Below, piece after piece: positions 49,301-57,881 of a stretch of 64,000 nt of DNA; positions within the stretch are counted from its first letter, which is position 1, and each line of letters starts with the position of its first letter. Origin of the DNA: Leeuwenhoekiella sp. MAR_2009_132 (GTDB lineage Bacteria > Bacteroidota > Bacteroidia > Flavobacteriales > Flavobacteriaceae); NCBI RefSeq assembly GCF_000687915.1, contig NZ_JHZY01000004.1:441501-505500 (forward strand). The letters run 5' to 3'. The position numbers were made by a program, and so were the translations under genes. The notes beneath the pieces are model-generated. The model ran no database searches, was not told the origin of the DNA, and saw only the letters and a list, made by a program, of their open reading frames with translations.

Positions 49301-49621
49301 CTGTTAGATCAAGCCTACTATACAGGAATTGGTGGCGGTTTTGGACCTGTTGGAGAACAATTTATAAAAGATGGGTCATGGGTTAAATGGAGACAAATTA
49401 CATTATCCTACAAATTTACCAATAGTGCATTAAAAGAAAGCCTAGGTCTTTCTAATATTGAGCTTTCTCTTACCGGAAGAAATTTATGGTATTGGTCTAA
49501 AGATGACTTTGGTCAAGATCCAGAATCTAACTTGACAGGAGCTTCAAACGGAAGAGGACTACAGTATTTCAATCACCCAAATACAAAATCATATCTAGGT
49601 ACTCTTACTATTAATTTCTAA
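46352..49621 (+). CDS. SusC/RagA-family TonB-linked outer-membrane transporter
   Basis: A 1089-residue protein that forms the barrel of a SusCD nutrient importer. A signal peptide ends in ISFAQ (residue 23), followed by a carboxypeptidase-like domain (GTVTDDTGVPLPGVNVVVKG), a plug with IQIRGQSTI, VVDGIPIS and VKILKGASAAALWGARAGNG, and a long beta-barrel ending in LGTLTINF. susD follows 10 bases later. The cargo is unknown: no glycoside hydrolase, protease or sulfatase gene lies nearby. Its first 75 residues are very similar to those of the second susC, which suggests a shared origin of the 5' part. Confidence 0.95.
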   Translation: MKTRLHGFLTLLVVLIMQISFAQTKTVSGTVTDDTGVPLPGVNVVVKGTTQGTQTDFDGKFSISASEGGVIVFSYVGFANKSQTVGSSNTMNISLEAGEILDEVVINALGIEVDKATQASSISEVSASSVQSSGETSITKGLAGKASGVQIISSSGDAGSSAFIQIRGQSTITRSLQPLIVVDGIPISNDEVGNGVGGVTQQSRLGDLNPNDIASVKILKGASAAALWGARAGNGVVVITTKKGKGMDKGSLKVSISSTVSFDETNDVLDTQSIFGQGSNGSYAGGTQANSWGDKISSRAGGPDDVNSSSPNYFVARDGTTYYPILAKNSRENFNDSNYDAVINQGLYLENNISLSGATQSGNYFVSVSDLKQDGIIKNNDYNRVSLRLNSEFKLSDKIRFTGTSTFSQINSNRIQQGSNTSGLLLGLYRNPADFDIRDYIGTRYTNGVVSTTNSQRAYRRGLGTTDRQSPIYNNPLWTTDVQQNPNTVERYIMGGQFNYNAQDWLTLIARAGIDHYTDERKSIFPINSAEANGSGSATERLYTSTQTNIDFIAQGDFSISDKFDFGYLMGANFNRRLSETRGGGYTNFILDTQKFFYDNAVIANRSTVIGESEVRIMAGYAQANFSYDNLLYLNLTGRAETASTYGDSKTFFYPSAELGFQFSNLIEDRELLSNGKLRFTFGKVGIEPAAYATNTYFVNASGAEGYGPAYDAGAYDGSFVRSGVQGNANLEPEKKTEYEAGIDLGFFNNRLTLGATYYYNETEDALFTVAIPGSTGFSGRYDNAASLENKGLEIDFSFDLIKTENFSWNIYGNYSRNRNKVTSLEGTESLFLAGFTGVSSRAVEGQPVGVLWGGRYARNDDNSLALDTRGFPTVALTEGVIGDPNPDWRGGLGTSISFKGITISTLFDASIGGDVWDGTNGALNNFGRTPETANEVTVTAAQANTIIAANGQTIAQRPQAVTNPDGSITIRGNIADFGAGPRLLDQAYYTGIGGGFGPVGEQFIKDGSWVKWRQITLSYKFTNSALKESLGLSNIELSLTGRNLWYWSKDDFGQDPESNLTGASNGRGLQYFNHPNTKSYLGTLTINF

Positions 49622-49631
49622 TATAAAAAAA

Positions 49632-51083
49632 ATGAAAAATACATTTTATATTCAACTAATATCTTTACTCGCATTTGTTAGTTCTTGTACCAGCTATGTA
49701 GATGAGCTTAATGATGATCCCAATCAACCCACCGATGCCGGAATAGCTAACATAATACAGGGAGTGCAACTTTCAAATCAATTCTGGCAAGCCGGAGAGT
49801 CTAATCGAACTGCGATGCTCTGGATAAATCAGGGAACTGGTGCCGATAGACAATATATAGCACTTAACGATTGGAATACAGCTCAATCGACAATTTTTGA
49901 TGGGATATGGAATGAAGCTATGGTAGGAACTATTAGTCAAGCACAAGTCCTTAAAACTAAAGCAACTGCTTTAGGTAATACTTCAACTTTAGGAATGGCC
50001 CAAGTTATAGAGGCTAATGCTTTTGGAACTCTTACTTCGCTTTTTGGAGATATCCCTTTTTCAGAGGTAAATAAGTATGAAGAATTCCCCAACCCCAAGT
50101 ATGAAGATCAAGCTGCGATTTATACGCAAGTACAATCGCTTCTAGATCAGGCCATAGATAATTTACAAACTGCAGCGGGAAGCATAGAAAATGACCTAGT
50201 TTACAACGGTGATACATCCAAATGGATAGCTTGTGCATACACTTTAAAAGCAAGGTATTACTTACACGTAGGTAATTATCCAGCGGCCTTAACTGCCGCT
50301 CAAAATGGGATAATGGATGCAGAAGGAGATTACAAGGCCTATTTCGGAACAACCTATGGCGCAGACTTCAATCCCTTTTATAGTTTTTTAGTATATGATA
50401 GACCAGGATATTTGTCTGCTGCAGATGCGTATGCCCCAAAAATATTAGATCCTTCAACAACATTATATAGAGGTAATAGTAAAACTGACGAATCTGCCAG
50501 ATTTGCTTTTAATTACTTAAATTTTGAAGAAATCTATAATAGCGGCTATGAATTAAACTTCTTTTCTGTTTTTGATTGGGGAGCACCTGATGGTAAATTC
50601 GGAACAGAATCAGATATGCCATTAGTTACCTATGGAGAAAATCTTTTAATTATTGCGGAATGCAGAGCACGCGAAAGTTTTAGCGCCGGTCTTACAGCAT
50701 ATAACAATTATCGCGCTTTACTTGATACAGGATATTCTATAGGACTTGATAATGATGGATATGCAGATTGGGGTGATCCATTCAATTATGATTCATACGT
50801 TGCTGCAGATTTTGCAACGGGAGGGTTGGAGAATACAGACGGTATTACACCAAGCAATGCTCTTTTAAGAGAGATTCTAGAAGAACGATACATTTATTTT
50901 ATTGGTCATTTTGAGTCGTTTGTTGATTTTAACAGAACAAATAATATTGCTGAAATAACCCTAAAATCAGGTTTCAATGGTAATGCAGAACGATTTGTGT
51001 ACCCGCAAGTAGAGGTAAATGGAAACTCCAATATTCCAATGCCACTTCCAGGTGTTTTAGATCCTACTCCAGTAAATCAGTAA
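49632..51083 (+). CDS. SusD/RagB-family surface lipoprotein
   Basis: A 483-residue lipoprotein with an SPII signal ending at Cys19 (VSSC). It is a lid partner of the adjacent SusC and is rich in tetratricopeptide-like helices (AQVIEANAFGTLTSLFGDIPFSEV, in part; YTLKARYYLHVGNYPAALTAAQ). The C-terminal LLREILEERYIYFIGHFESFVDF matches the family. It would capture the ligand on the cell surface. A strong hairpin terminator follows. Confidence 0.92.
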   Translation: MKNTFYIQLISLLAFVSSCTSYVDELNDDPNQPTDAGIANIIQGVQLSNQFWQAGESNRTAMLWINQGTGADRQYIALNDWNTAQSTIFDGIWNEAMVGTISQAQVLKTKATALGNTSTLGMAQVIEANAFGTLTSLFGDIPFSEVNKYEEFPNPKYEDQAAIYTQVQSLLDQAIDNLQTAAGSIENDLVYNGDTSKWIACAYTLKARYYLHVGNYPAALTAAQNGIMDAEGDYKAYFGTTYGADFNPFYSFLVYDRPGYLSAADAYAPKILDPSTTLYRGNSKTDESARFAFNYLNFEEIYNSGYELNFFSVFDWGAPDGKFGTESDMPLVTYGENLLIIAECRARESFSAGLTAYNNYRALLDTGYSIGLDNDGYADWGDPFNYDSYVAADFATGGLENTDGITPSNALLREILEERYIYFIGHFESFVDFNRTNNIAEITLKSGFNGNAERFVYPQVEVNGNSNIPMPLPGVLDPTPVNQ

Positions 51084-51117
51084 TAACATTTAGATTTAAT
51101 CAAAGAATTTTAAATAT

Positions 51118-51152
51118 AAACGCTCAGAGAATTATCTCTGAGCGTTTTTTCT
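51118..51152 (+). terminator. Terminator of the first SusCD pair
   Basis: AAACGCTCAGAGA (51118-51130) pairs perfectly with TCTCTGAGCGTTT (51135-51147) around a 4-base loop and is followed by a T run. Confidence 0.93.
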
Positions 51153-51430
51153 TTAGTCATAATAAATAATATTAATAAAAATTAAAACTACATCGTTTAA
51201 GTAGGTGATCAAAAGAACAATAATAAAAACATCTAACTACTTTAATTTCAGATAAATCAAATACTTTATTAACATTTTTTTACGATATCGAAAAATAACC
51301 TATCAAAAAATAGATTTCAATTAGAACATTCCCAAACATTAATAGATTTTAGTGCATTTTCATCAACACTAATTAAAACTTTAAGACATAAAAATTGGTT
51401 TTTGAATATTATTTATACAAATTCGCAGCT

Positions 51431-51447
51431 GGCTAATTCAAATAAAT
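51431..51447 (+). promoter_or_regulatory. Conserved 17-nt leader before susC2
   Basis: GGCTAATTCAAATAAAT, identical in sequence and in distance to the ATG to the element before the first susC at 46328-46344. Confidence 0.6.
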
Positions 51448-51454
51448 AACAAAC

Positions 51455-54400
51455 ATGAAAACTAAATTTAGTGGATTGCTAACGCTTTTACTGGCGTTGG
51501 TAGTGCAAATCTCGTTTGCACAAACAAAGCAAGTAACCGGTACGGTTACTGACGGAAGTGGAGTTCCACTCCCGGGAGTTAACATCGTGATTCAAGGATC
51601 AACGACAGGTACTCAAACAGATTTTGATGGTAACTATGCTATTGAAACAGAATCAGGATCAACATTAGTTTTTTCTTATGTAGGTTTTGGAGATGTTCAA
51701 AAAGTTGTGGGATCATCAACTACAATAAATGTAACACTACAGGCGGGAGAAGCTTTAGATGAAGTTGTTGTAACTGCATTAGGTATCTCAAGAGAAAAAA
51801 AATCTTTAGGATATTCTACTCAAGAAGTTAGTAGTGAAGAGTTAACTGAAACTAGAAACAGTAACGCTCTAAATGCTCTATCTGGTAAAGTTGCCGGGGT
51901 ACAAATTTCAAACGCAAGTGGTAGTCTTGGAGGATCTTCTCGTATTGTAATACGTGGTATTGGATCTATAACTCAAGAAAACAGACCACTTATTGTAGTA
52001 GATGGTATTCCATTAGATAACAGTAACTATAACAGCACATCGACTCAAAATGGAGGCGGTGGTCGTGATTTTGGTGATACTGGTTTTGACATCAACCCAG
52101 ATGATATTGCAAGTATGAACGTACTTAAAGGTGGTGCTGCGGCAGCACTTTATGGTTCACGTGCGTCAAACGGTGTAATTCAAATCACAACAAAATCAGG
52201 TAAAAAAGGTAAAGGTGAAGTAACCGTTAATACCGGTATCACTTTTGACGAAGTAAATGTTTTACCTCAAACTCAAAAGCTCTACGGTGGTGGTGGTGGA
52301 AACTTTGCCATTGGAGATCAGGGTGGTTTTAACCAGGCTAACATTAACGGTACAACATACAACCTAGTTGATTATGGTACAGATGAATCTTGGGGACCAC
52401 GTTATGAAGGTCAACAAGTTTTACACTGGGATGCTTTAGATCCTGGCACACCTGGATATTTACAAACTAGACCTTGGTTAGCTCCAACAAACGACGGAAG
52501 CACGTTATTTAAAACTGGTTATTCTTACAATAATGGTGTTGCTTTTTCTCAAGGTGGTGAAAATTCAACAATGCGTATGTCTATAAATAACACGCAAACA
52601 GAAGGTATTTTACCAAACACTAATCTTAAAAAAACCAGTATCAATTTTAATGGATCTACAAATATTGGAGATAAATTAAAGGTTGATGCTTCTGTAAACT
52701 TCACTGTAACAGATGGTTTTAACAGACCTGCTTCAGGATATACAGGAGAAAGTGTAATTCTACAATTATATCAATTTGGTCAGACTTCTCTTGACTACGA
52801 CCGTTTAAAAGCATACAAGACAGCAGATGGTCGCCAGAGAACTTGGAACAGAACAGCATTTGACGATGCAACTCCACGTTATACAGATAACCCATATTGG
52901 GTATTATATGAAAACACAGCTAATGACAAAAGAACACGCTGGTATGGTACTGTAGGTGCTACTTACAACTTTACAGATGATTTTTATGCAGTAGCAAAAG
53001 TTTACGGTGATACTTACGACTTTAGAGTTAATCAAAGAACTGCTGTAGGCTCACAAGCGCAAGCTTCATATTCTGAAACAGATAGAGATTTTCAAGAAAT
53101 AAACTATGAAGGACGTTTACATTATGACAAAAAAATATTTAACGATAAGTTAAGTGTAAATGCATTTGTAGGTGGTAACAGAAGGGTAAATGAATACCAT
53201 TCTTTAGGAAGTAATACTAACGGAGGTCTAGTAGTTCCTGGTTTTTATAACTTAAGTAACTCAGCAGATAACCCTACGGTAAATGAATTTGATTCAAGAA
53301 GACAAATCAACAGTTTATTTGGTTCTGTATCTTTTGGCTACGATAATTTTGCTTATGTAACGGTAACTGGTAGAAATGACTGGTCTTCGACTTTGCCTTC
53401 TGCAAATAATTCTTACTTCTATCCTTCTGTAAGTGGTAGTTTTATCGCTTCTCAGTTTATAGATGCTGACTGGTTATCATTCTTAAAACTACGTGCAGGT
53501 TATGCAGAGGTAGGTAGTGATACAGACCCATACCAATTAAGCAATGTGTTTGTAGGTAGTAACCCATTCTTAGGTACTGTACCATTTACTTTAGTTAGTA
53601 GTAATAAGAATCCTAATTTACTTCCTGAAGAAAAACGTACTTATGAATTTGGTGTTGAAGCATCATTCTTCAATAGAAGGTTAGGTTTTGACGTAACGTA
53701 TTATAACGAACTTACTAGAGATCTTATTACTCCGGTACAAGTTGACCCATCATCAGGTTTTACTTCAACTGTGTTAAATGCAGGTGAATTAGAAAATAAA
53801 GGTATTGAGATATTAGTAAATGCTACTCCTATAATGACCGATGATTTTAGCTGGGATGTAACCTGGAATTTCTCGAAAAACGACAACACTTTATTAAGTT
53901 TAGCTCAAGGTCTTGAAACCTTACAAATAACTTCATTTCCATTCAACGGAGTGTCTCTAAATGCTGTTGTAGGTGAGCGTTACGGTCAGATTAGAGGTAC
54001 AAACTACGTTTATGATGACGCAGGAAACCGTGTGGTAAATGCAAATGGAAGCTATGCAGAAACTCAAGATGTAGAGAATTTAGGTTCAATACTTCCAGAT
54101 TACAATATGGGTATTAGAAACACTTTTACATACAAAGGTATTAGTTTAGGTTTCTTAATTGACAGACAGAAAGGTGGTAAATACCGTTCTTTAACTAATA
54201 TATGGGGTAATTACTCAGGTATATTAGAGCAAACAGCTGCAAATAATATTCGTGAAGAAGGCTTAGTACTTCCAGGAGTTACAGGAGATATTAACTACAA
54301 TGATGATGGCTCTTATACCGTAACAAATACTGCTGAAAATACTCAAGTAATTTCTGCACAACAATACGGTTCAGATTTCTACTTTGGGAATGATAACCAA

Positions 54401-54655
54401 AACGTTTTTGACGCATCTTACTGGAAATTACGTGAAGTAACTTTAGGATACAGTTTGCCAAAAACTTGGATAGGTGATGCTTTTAGCGATGTTCGTTTAA
54501 CTGCATTTGGTAGAAACTTGTTTGTATGGGGTCTTGATAACGACAATTTTGATCCTGAAGTTGCAACATCTGGTAGTGGTAACATACAGGGATCTGAAGG
54601 TGGTTCTTTACCATCAACTCGTTCTTACGGACTTAATGTTCAATTAAAATTTTAA
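51455..54655 (+). CDS. SusC/RagA-family TonB-linked outer-membrane transporter
   Basis: A 1066-residue SusC protein with the same layout as the upstream one: signal peptide ending ISFAQ, carboxypeptidase-like domain (GTVTDGSGVPLPGVNIVIQG), plug (GKVAGVQISNASGSLGGSSR in part, VVDGIPLDNSNY, MNVLKGGAAAALYGSRASNG) and a barrel ending YGLNVQLKF. Beyond the first 110 residues it differs strongly from the first SusC, so the two likely import different ligands. susD2 follows 6 bases later. No degradative enzyme genes accompany the pair. Confidence 0.95.
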   Translation: MKTKFSGLLTLLLALVVQISFAQTKQVTGTVTDGSGVPLPGVNIVIQGSTTGTQTDFDGNYAIETESGSTLVFSYVGFGDVQKVVGSSTTINVTLQAGEALDEVVVTALGISREKKSLGYSTQEVSSEELTETRNSNALNALSGKVAGVQISNASGSLGGSSRIVIRGIGSITQENRPLIVVDGIPLDNSNYNSTSTQNGGGGRDFGDTGFDINPDDIASMNVLKGGAAAALYGSRASNGVIQITTKSGKKGKGEVTVNTGITFDEVNVLPQTQKLYGGGGGNFAIGDQGGFNQANINGTTYNLVDYGTDESWGPRYEGQQVLHWDALDPGTPGYLQTRPWLAPTNDGSTLFKTGYSYNNGVAFSQGGENSTMRMSINNTQTEGILPNTNLKKTSINFNGSTNIGDKLKVDASVNFTVTDGFNRPASGYTGESVILQLYQFGQTSLDYDRLKAYKTADGRQRTWNRTAFDDATPRYTDNPYWVLYENTANDKRTRWYGTVGATYNFTDDFYAVAKVYGDTYDFRVNQRTAVGSQAQASYSETDRDFQEINYEGRLHYDKKIFNDKLSVNAFVGGNRRVNEYHSLGSNTNGGLVVPGFYNLSNSADNPTVNEFDSRRQINSLFGSVSFGYDNFAYVTVTGRNDWSSTLPSANNSYFYPSVSGSFIASQFIDADWLSFLKLRAGYAEVGSDTDPYQLSNVFVGSNPFLGTVPFTLVSSNKNPNLLPEEKRTYEFGVEASFFNRRLGFDVTYYNELTRDLITPVQVDPSSGFTSTVLNAGELENKGIEILVNATPIMTDDFSWDVTWNFSKNDNTLLSLAQGLETLQITSFPFNGVSLNAVVGERYGQIRGTNYVYDDAGNRVVNANGSYAETQDVENLGSILPDYNMGIRNTFTYKGISLGFLIDRQKGGKYRSLTNIWGNYSGILEQTAANNIREEGLVLPGVTGDINYNDDGSYTVTNTAENTQVISAQQYGSDFYFGNDNQNVFDASYWKLREVTLGYSLPKTWIGDAFSDVRLTAFGRNLFVWGLDNDNFDPEVATSGSGNIQGSEGGSLPSTRSYGLNVQLKF

Positions 54656-54661
54656 GAAATA

Positions 54662-56257
54662 ATGAAAAATAAATTTATAATCCTATTAATGCTTGTCATC
54701 TCTGCAGGATTTAGTTCTTGCGATGAAGGCTTAGAAGAAGTGAACAGCAACCCGAACGACCCAGAACTTGTTCCTACTGCTAACATCTTTGCTTCTGCAA
54801 CAAAAAGCTACACAGATTTTAGTCGTGATGCTTTTAACTCAGGTCGTCTAACTCAAGTTTGGCTTCAGTATTGGGGACAAACTGCATATGCAGATGAAGA
54901 TCGTTATTTATATCGTGAAACATCAGCACAAAGCATATACCAGAACACCTATTTAGTTGCAACAGATTTCAAAGCAATTCTTGATTTAAATACTAATGAA
55001 GAAACGCGCGACGATGCTGCTGCTTCAGGTGATAACGATAATCAAATCGCTGCATCTCGTATTATGTTATCTTATATGTTTTATGAGTTAACAAATTTCT
55101 TCGGTGATGTTCCTTACTATTCTTATGGTTCTGATGATCCAGATTTTCAAGCTCTTAATGTAGATAATAATCTGACTCCTATATTTGCTCCACAAGAGAA
55201 AATATATGCAGATATTCTTAAAGAACTTAGAGCATCTGCAGATATGATCAATACTAGTGCTCCTGTTTTTGTTAGCGGTGATAACATTTTTAATGGTGAT
55301 GCTGCAAAATGGAAAAAATTTGCAAACTCTTTAATTTTAAGAGTAGCAAATAACCTTAGAGGTACAGATCCTGCAACAGCGACAAGCGCAATTAATACAG
55401 CAGTACAATCTGGAGTAATGACTTCAAACGCTGACAATGCAGCACAGGCATATGCTGCAGAAGACTTAAATGCATCACCTTGGTGGAGAGCATTTGTTGT
55501 AAGCGGTCGTACAGATTTTGCAGTAGCAGCTCCATTTATCAATTTGTTAAAAGGAGAAACAGGGAATTTTGGTTTAGATCCTCGTTTATTTGAAATGGCA
55601 GCTCCTATATCTGCAAGTATCGGTTCTATTACTAGTAACACTTACGAAAGAAGTGAAGATCCTGCAGATTATGAAGGCGCTCCTTATGCATTTAGAAATA
55701 TGAACGGTCTTAATTTTACTTCGTATTCATTTACTAGTAGTAATGTATTGAAGCAGGATTATAGTGAAGTTCTTATGGAATATGCTGAAGTACAGTTTAT
55801 TCTTTCTGAACAAAACAACTGGAATCAAACAAACTATGTTAACGGAGTACGTGCATCTATGGAGAAATGGGGTGTTGCTGATGCAGATATTGATGCTTTT
55901 GTAGCGACTCTTCCTCCTGCAAGTCAAGAGAATGTTCTTAACCAAAAGTATATAGCATTATATATGCAACCTAACACTGCATATGCTGAATACAGAAAAT
56001 CAGGTTTCCCAAACATATTATTACTTCCTGGTGACACGGTAACATTACCAGCAAATCAAATTGAAGCACAAGCTCCTGCAAACCGTATAGAATCATATAC
56101 TTTCGTTTCAGGTGTAAATGGCGTAACTGATTTACCATTTAGATTGAGATATCCTCAAATCCTACAAACACTTAACCGTGAAAATCGTGCTGCAGCTGCT
56201 GCTGACTTAGCTAACGGTGACACATTATTAAGTAAATTATTCTGGGACGTTAACTAA
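54662..56257 (+). CDS. SusD-like family lipoprotein
   Basis: A 531-residue lipoprotein with an SPII signal ending at Cys20 (FSSC). It belongs to the SusD-like branch typical of flavobacterial peptide- or protein-type pairs: NSNPNDPELVPTANIFASAT near the N-terminus, WLQYWGQTAYADEDRY, and a helical core with ANSLILRVANNLRGTDP. The C-terminal FRLRYPQILQTLNRENRAAA is conserved. It caps the adjacent SusC. A terminator follows. Confidence 0.92.
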   Translation: MKNKFIILLMLVISAGFSSCDEGLEEVNSNPNDPELVPTANIFASATKSYTDFSRDAFNSGRLTQVWLQYWGQTAYADEDRYLYRETSAQSIYQNTYLVATDFKAILDLNTNEETRDDAAASGDNDNQIAASRIMLSYMFYELTNFFGDVPYYSYGSDDPDFQALNVDNNLTPIFAPQEKIYADILKELRASADMINTSAPVFVSGDNIFNGDAAKWKKFANSLILRVANNLRGTDPATATSAINTAVQSGVMTSNADNAAQAYAAEDLNASPWWRAFVVSGRTDFAVAAPFINLLKGETGNFGLDPRLFEMAAPISASIGSITSNTYERSEDPADYEGAPYAFRNMNGLNFTSYSFTSSNVLKQDYSEVLMEYAEVQFILSEQNNWNQTNYVNGVRASMEKWGVADADIDAFVATLPPASQENVLNQKYIALYMQPNTAYAEYRKSGFPNILLLPGDTVTLPANQIEAQAPANRIESYTFVSGVNGVTDLPFRLRYPQILQTLNRENRAAAAADLANGDTLLSKLFWDVN

Positions 56258-56281
56258 GTTAAAGTTCTATTTAGAATATCT

Positions 56282-56313
56282 AAAACCACCCGTTTACACG
56301 GGTGGTTTTTTTA
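56282..56313 (+). terminator. Terminator of the second SusCD pair
   Basis: AAAACCACCCG (56282-56292) pairs perfectly with CGGGTGGTTTT (56299-56309) around a 6-base loop, followed by T residues. Confidence 0.93.
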
Positions 56314-56348
56314 TTTCACAAAACTCAAAACAAACCTATCTTTGCACT

Positions 56349-57083
56349 ATGTCAAAAAACACCCACATCTACGGTACCAGAGCAATTATTGAAGCGATAA
56401 ACGCAGGTAAAGAAATAGGCAAAATATATCTACAAAAAGGGCTTGCAAACCCCTTGTCAAAAGAACTGGAAGGTAAAATAAGAGAACACGGTATCTCTGT
56501 ATCTTATGTTCCTCAAGAGAAGCTATATAAACTTTCAGATCAAAACCATCAGGGAGCTATTGCTACCATCTCCCCTATTCGCTTTGCAGATTTTGAAGCA
56601 ACTGCCGAAGCTATTCTGGCTTCAGAAAAACCGTCATTATTTCTTTTACTTGATCAGCTCACAGACGTACGTAATTTTGGCGCAATTATACGTACTGCGG
56701 TATGCACCGGTGTAGACGCCATTATTGTACCTAAATCTGGTGGTGCACCCGTGACAGATGATACAGTTAAAACTTCAGCAGGGGCTATATTTAATATTCC
56801 TATTTGTAAAGTAGATCATATTAAAGATGCTTTATTTTATTTACAGGGCTCTGGTGTGCAAGTGGTTGCAGCAACTGAGAAAACAGAAGATTCTATCTAT
56901 GATCTAGACTATAAACCACCTACTGCTTTAGTTATGGGTAGCGAAGGTAAAGGGGTTACTGCCGGAGTCTTAAAACTTGTAGATCATAAAGCAAAATTAC
57001 CTATGGCTGGTAGCATAAGCTCTTTAAATGTTTCGGTAGCCTGTGGTGCATTTCTGTATGAAATTGTAAGACAAAGAAGTTAA
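56349..57083 (+). CDS. rlmB: 23S rRNA (guanosine-2'-O-)-methyltransferase RlmB
   Basis: A 244-residue SpoU/TrmH-family enzyme that methylates the ribose of G2251 in 23S rRNA. An N-terminal substrate-binding domain (residues 1-80, IYGTRAIIEAINAGKEIGKI) precedes the knotted methyltransferase domain with LDQLTDVRNFGAIIRTA, VMGSEGKGV and SLNVSVACGAFLYEI. Its stop shares bases with that of the convergent rhomboid gene. Confidence 0.95.
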   Translation: MSKNTHIYGTRAIIEAINAGKEIGKIYLQKGLANPLSKELEGKIREHGISVSYVPQEKLYKLSDQNHQGAIATISPIRFADFEATAEAILASEKPSLFLLLDQLTDVRNFGAIIRTAVCTGVDAIIVPKSGGAPVTDDTVKTSAGAIFNIPICKVDHIKDALFYLQGSGVQVVAATEKTEDSIYDLDYKPPTALVMGSEGKGVTAGVLKLVDHKAKLPMAGSISSLNVSVACGAFLYEIVRQRS

Positions 57084-57793
57084 CCTTTAAAGTCTTTTTC
57101 AGAATCGTCTTCAAGCTCTATTGGTGGGTCGATAAAATTTCCATTTTCATCAAATTGCTTCAAAAATGGATCATCATCGGGGTTATATGCTTTGGTTTCC
57201 CAAACATATTTTGCAGGTTTTGGTATTTTATTTTTTACGATAAAAGCTAAAATTGCGCCAGTTAGGAATCCAGATAAATGGCCTTCCCAGCTCATTCCTA
57301 CCTGAATGGGTAATGTTCCCCAGATTAAGCTTCCGTAGAGAAAAACAACAATTAGGGAAAAAGCAGTAAGTCTATAGTTTTTAGACCAAATTCCTTTAAA
57401 AAATAAGAAAGAAGCAAGTCCATATACGACTCCACTAGCACCTATATGATAAGCTTCGCGACCTATTACCCAGGTGCCAAAACCAGAGCACACTACTATA
57501 ACTAGTAAAACTTTGAGTGCAACAGGTCTGTAGAAATAAATTAAACCCGCCATTAAAACTAAGGTAGGAACACTATTATGCCAGAGGTGACTGAGGCTAG
57601 AATGTATAAATGGCGATAAGGCAACTCCTCGCAGCCCAGCCAGATCTCTGGGAAGCACTCCGTATTTAGTGAAATTATATCCAAATCTCAACTCAAACCA
57701 AAACACCAACCACATCACAAGCACGAATACCAGCGGATATATAATCACGCTGCTACTAAATTTAAAGGTGGAATTTTGTTTATGACTATTCAT
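57080..57793 (-). CDS. Rhomboid-family intramembrane serine protease
   Basis: A 237-residue membrane protease with about six helices. The catalytic dyad is Ser120 in HIGASGVVYG and His172 in WEGHLSGFL. The early SPFIHSSLSHLWHNSVPTLV carries the conserved His/Asn of the family. A charged C-terminal tail (about residues 190-237) is cytoplasmic. It cleaves membrane-embedded substrates that cannot be identified here. It converges with rlmB with a 4-base overlap of stops. Confidence 0.92.
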   Translation of the reverse strand: MNSHKQNSTFKFSSSVIIYPLVFVLVMWLVFWFELRFGYNFTKYGVLPRDLAGLRGVALSPFIHSSLSHLWHNSVPTLVLMAGLIYFYRPVALKVLLVIVVCSGFGTWVIGREAYHIGASGVVYGLASFLFFKGIWSKNYRLTAFSLIVVFLYGSLIWGTLPIQVGMSWEGHLSGFLTGAILAFIVKNKIPKPAKYVWETKAYNPDDDPFLKQFDENGNFIDPPIELEDDSEKDFKG

Positions 57794-57881
57794 ATCTAAT
57801 CTTTACTAGCAATTGCTTATCCAAAATCATAAATTAGGAAATAGTGGCAGTAAATCTCGACTAATTAAATAATTTTGAAGT

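Larger units (their letters stand above)
51084..51454 (+). other. Intergenic region between the two SusCD pairs
   Basis: This 371-base region holds the terminator of the first pair (51118-51152), then about 270 AT-rich bases with no ORF or clear promoter box, and the conserved 17-nt leader of the second susC. A TTG at about 51392 could be a -33 element, but the -7 partner is poor. Confidence 0.6.

Noticed and set aside
55147..55641. 164-residue antisense open frame inside the second susD
   Set aside because: It lies fully opposite a well-supported SusD gene, has low-complexity Ala/Leu composition and no recognisable motif; treated as a shadow frame.
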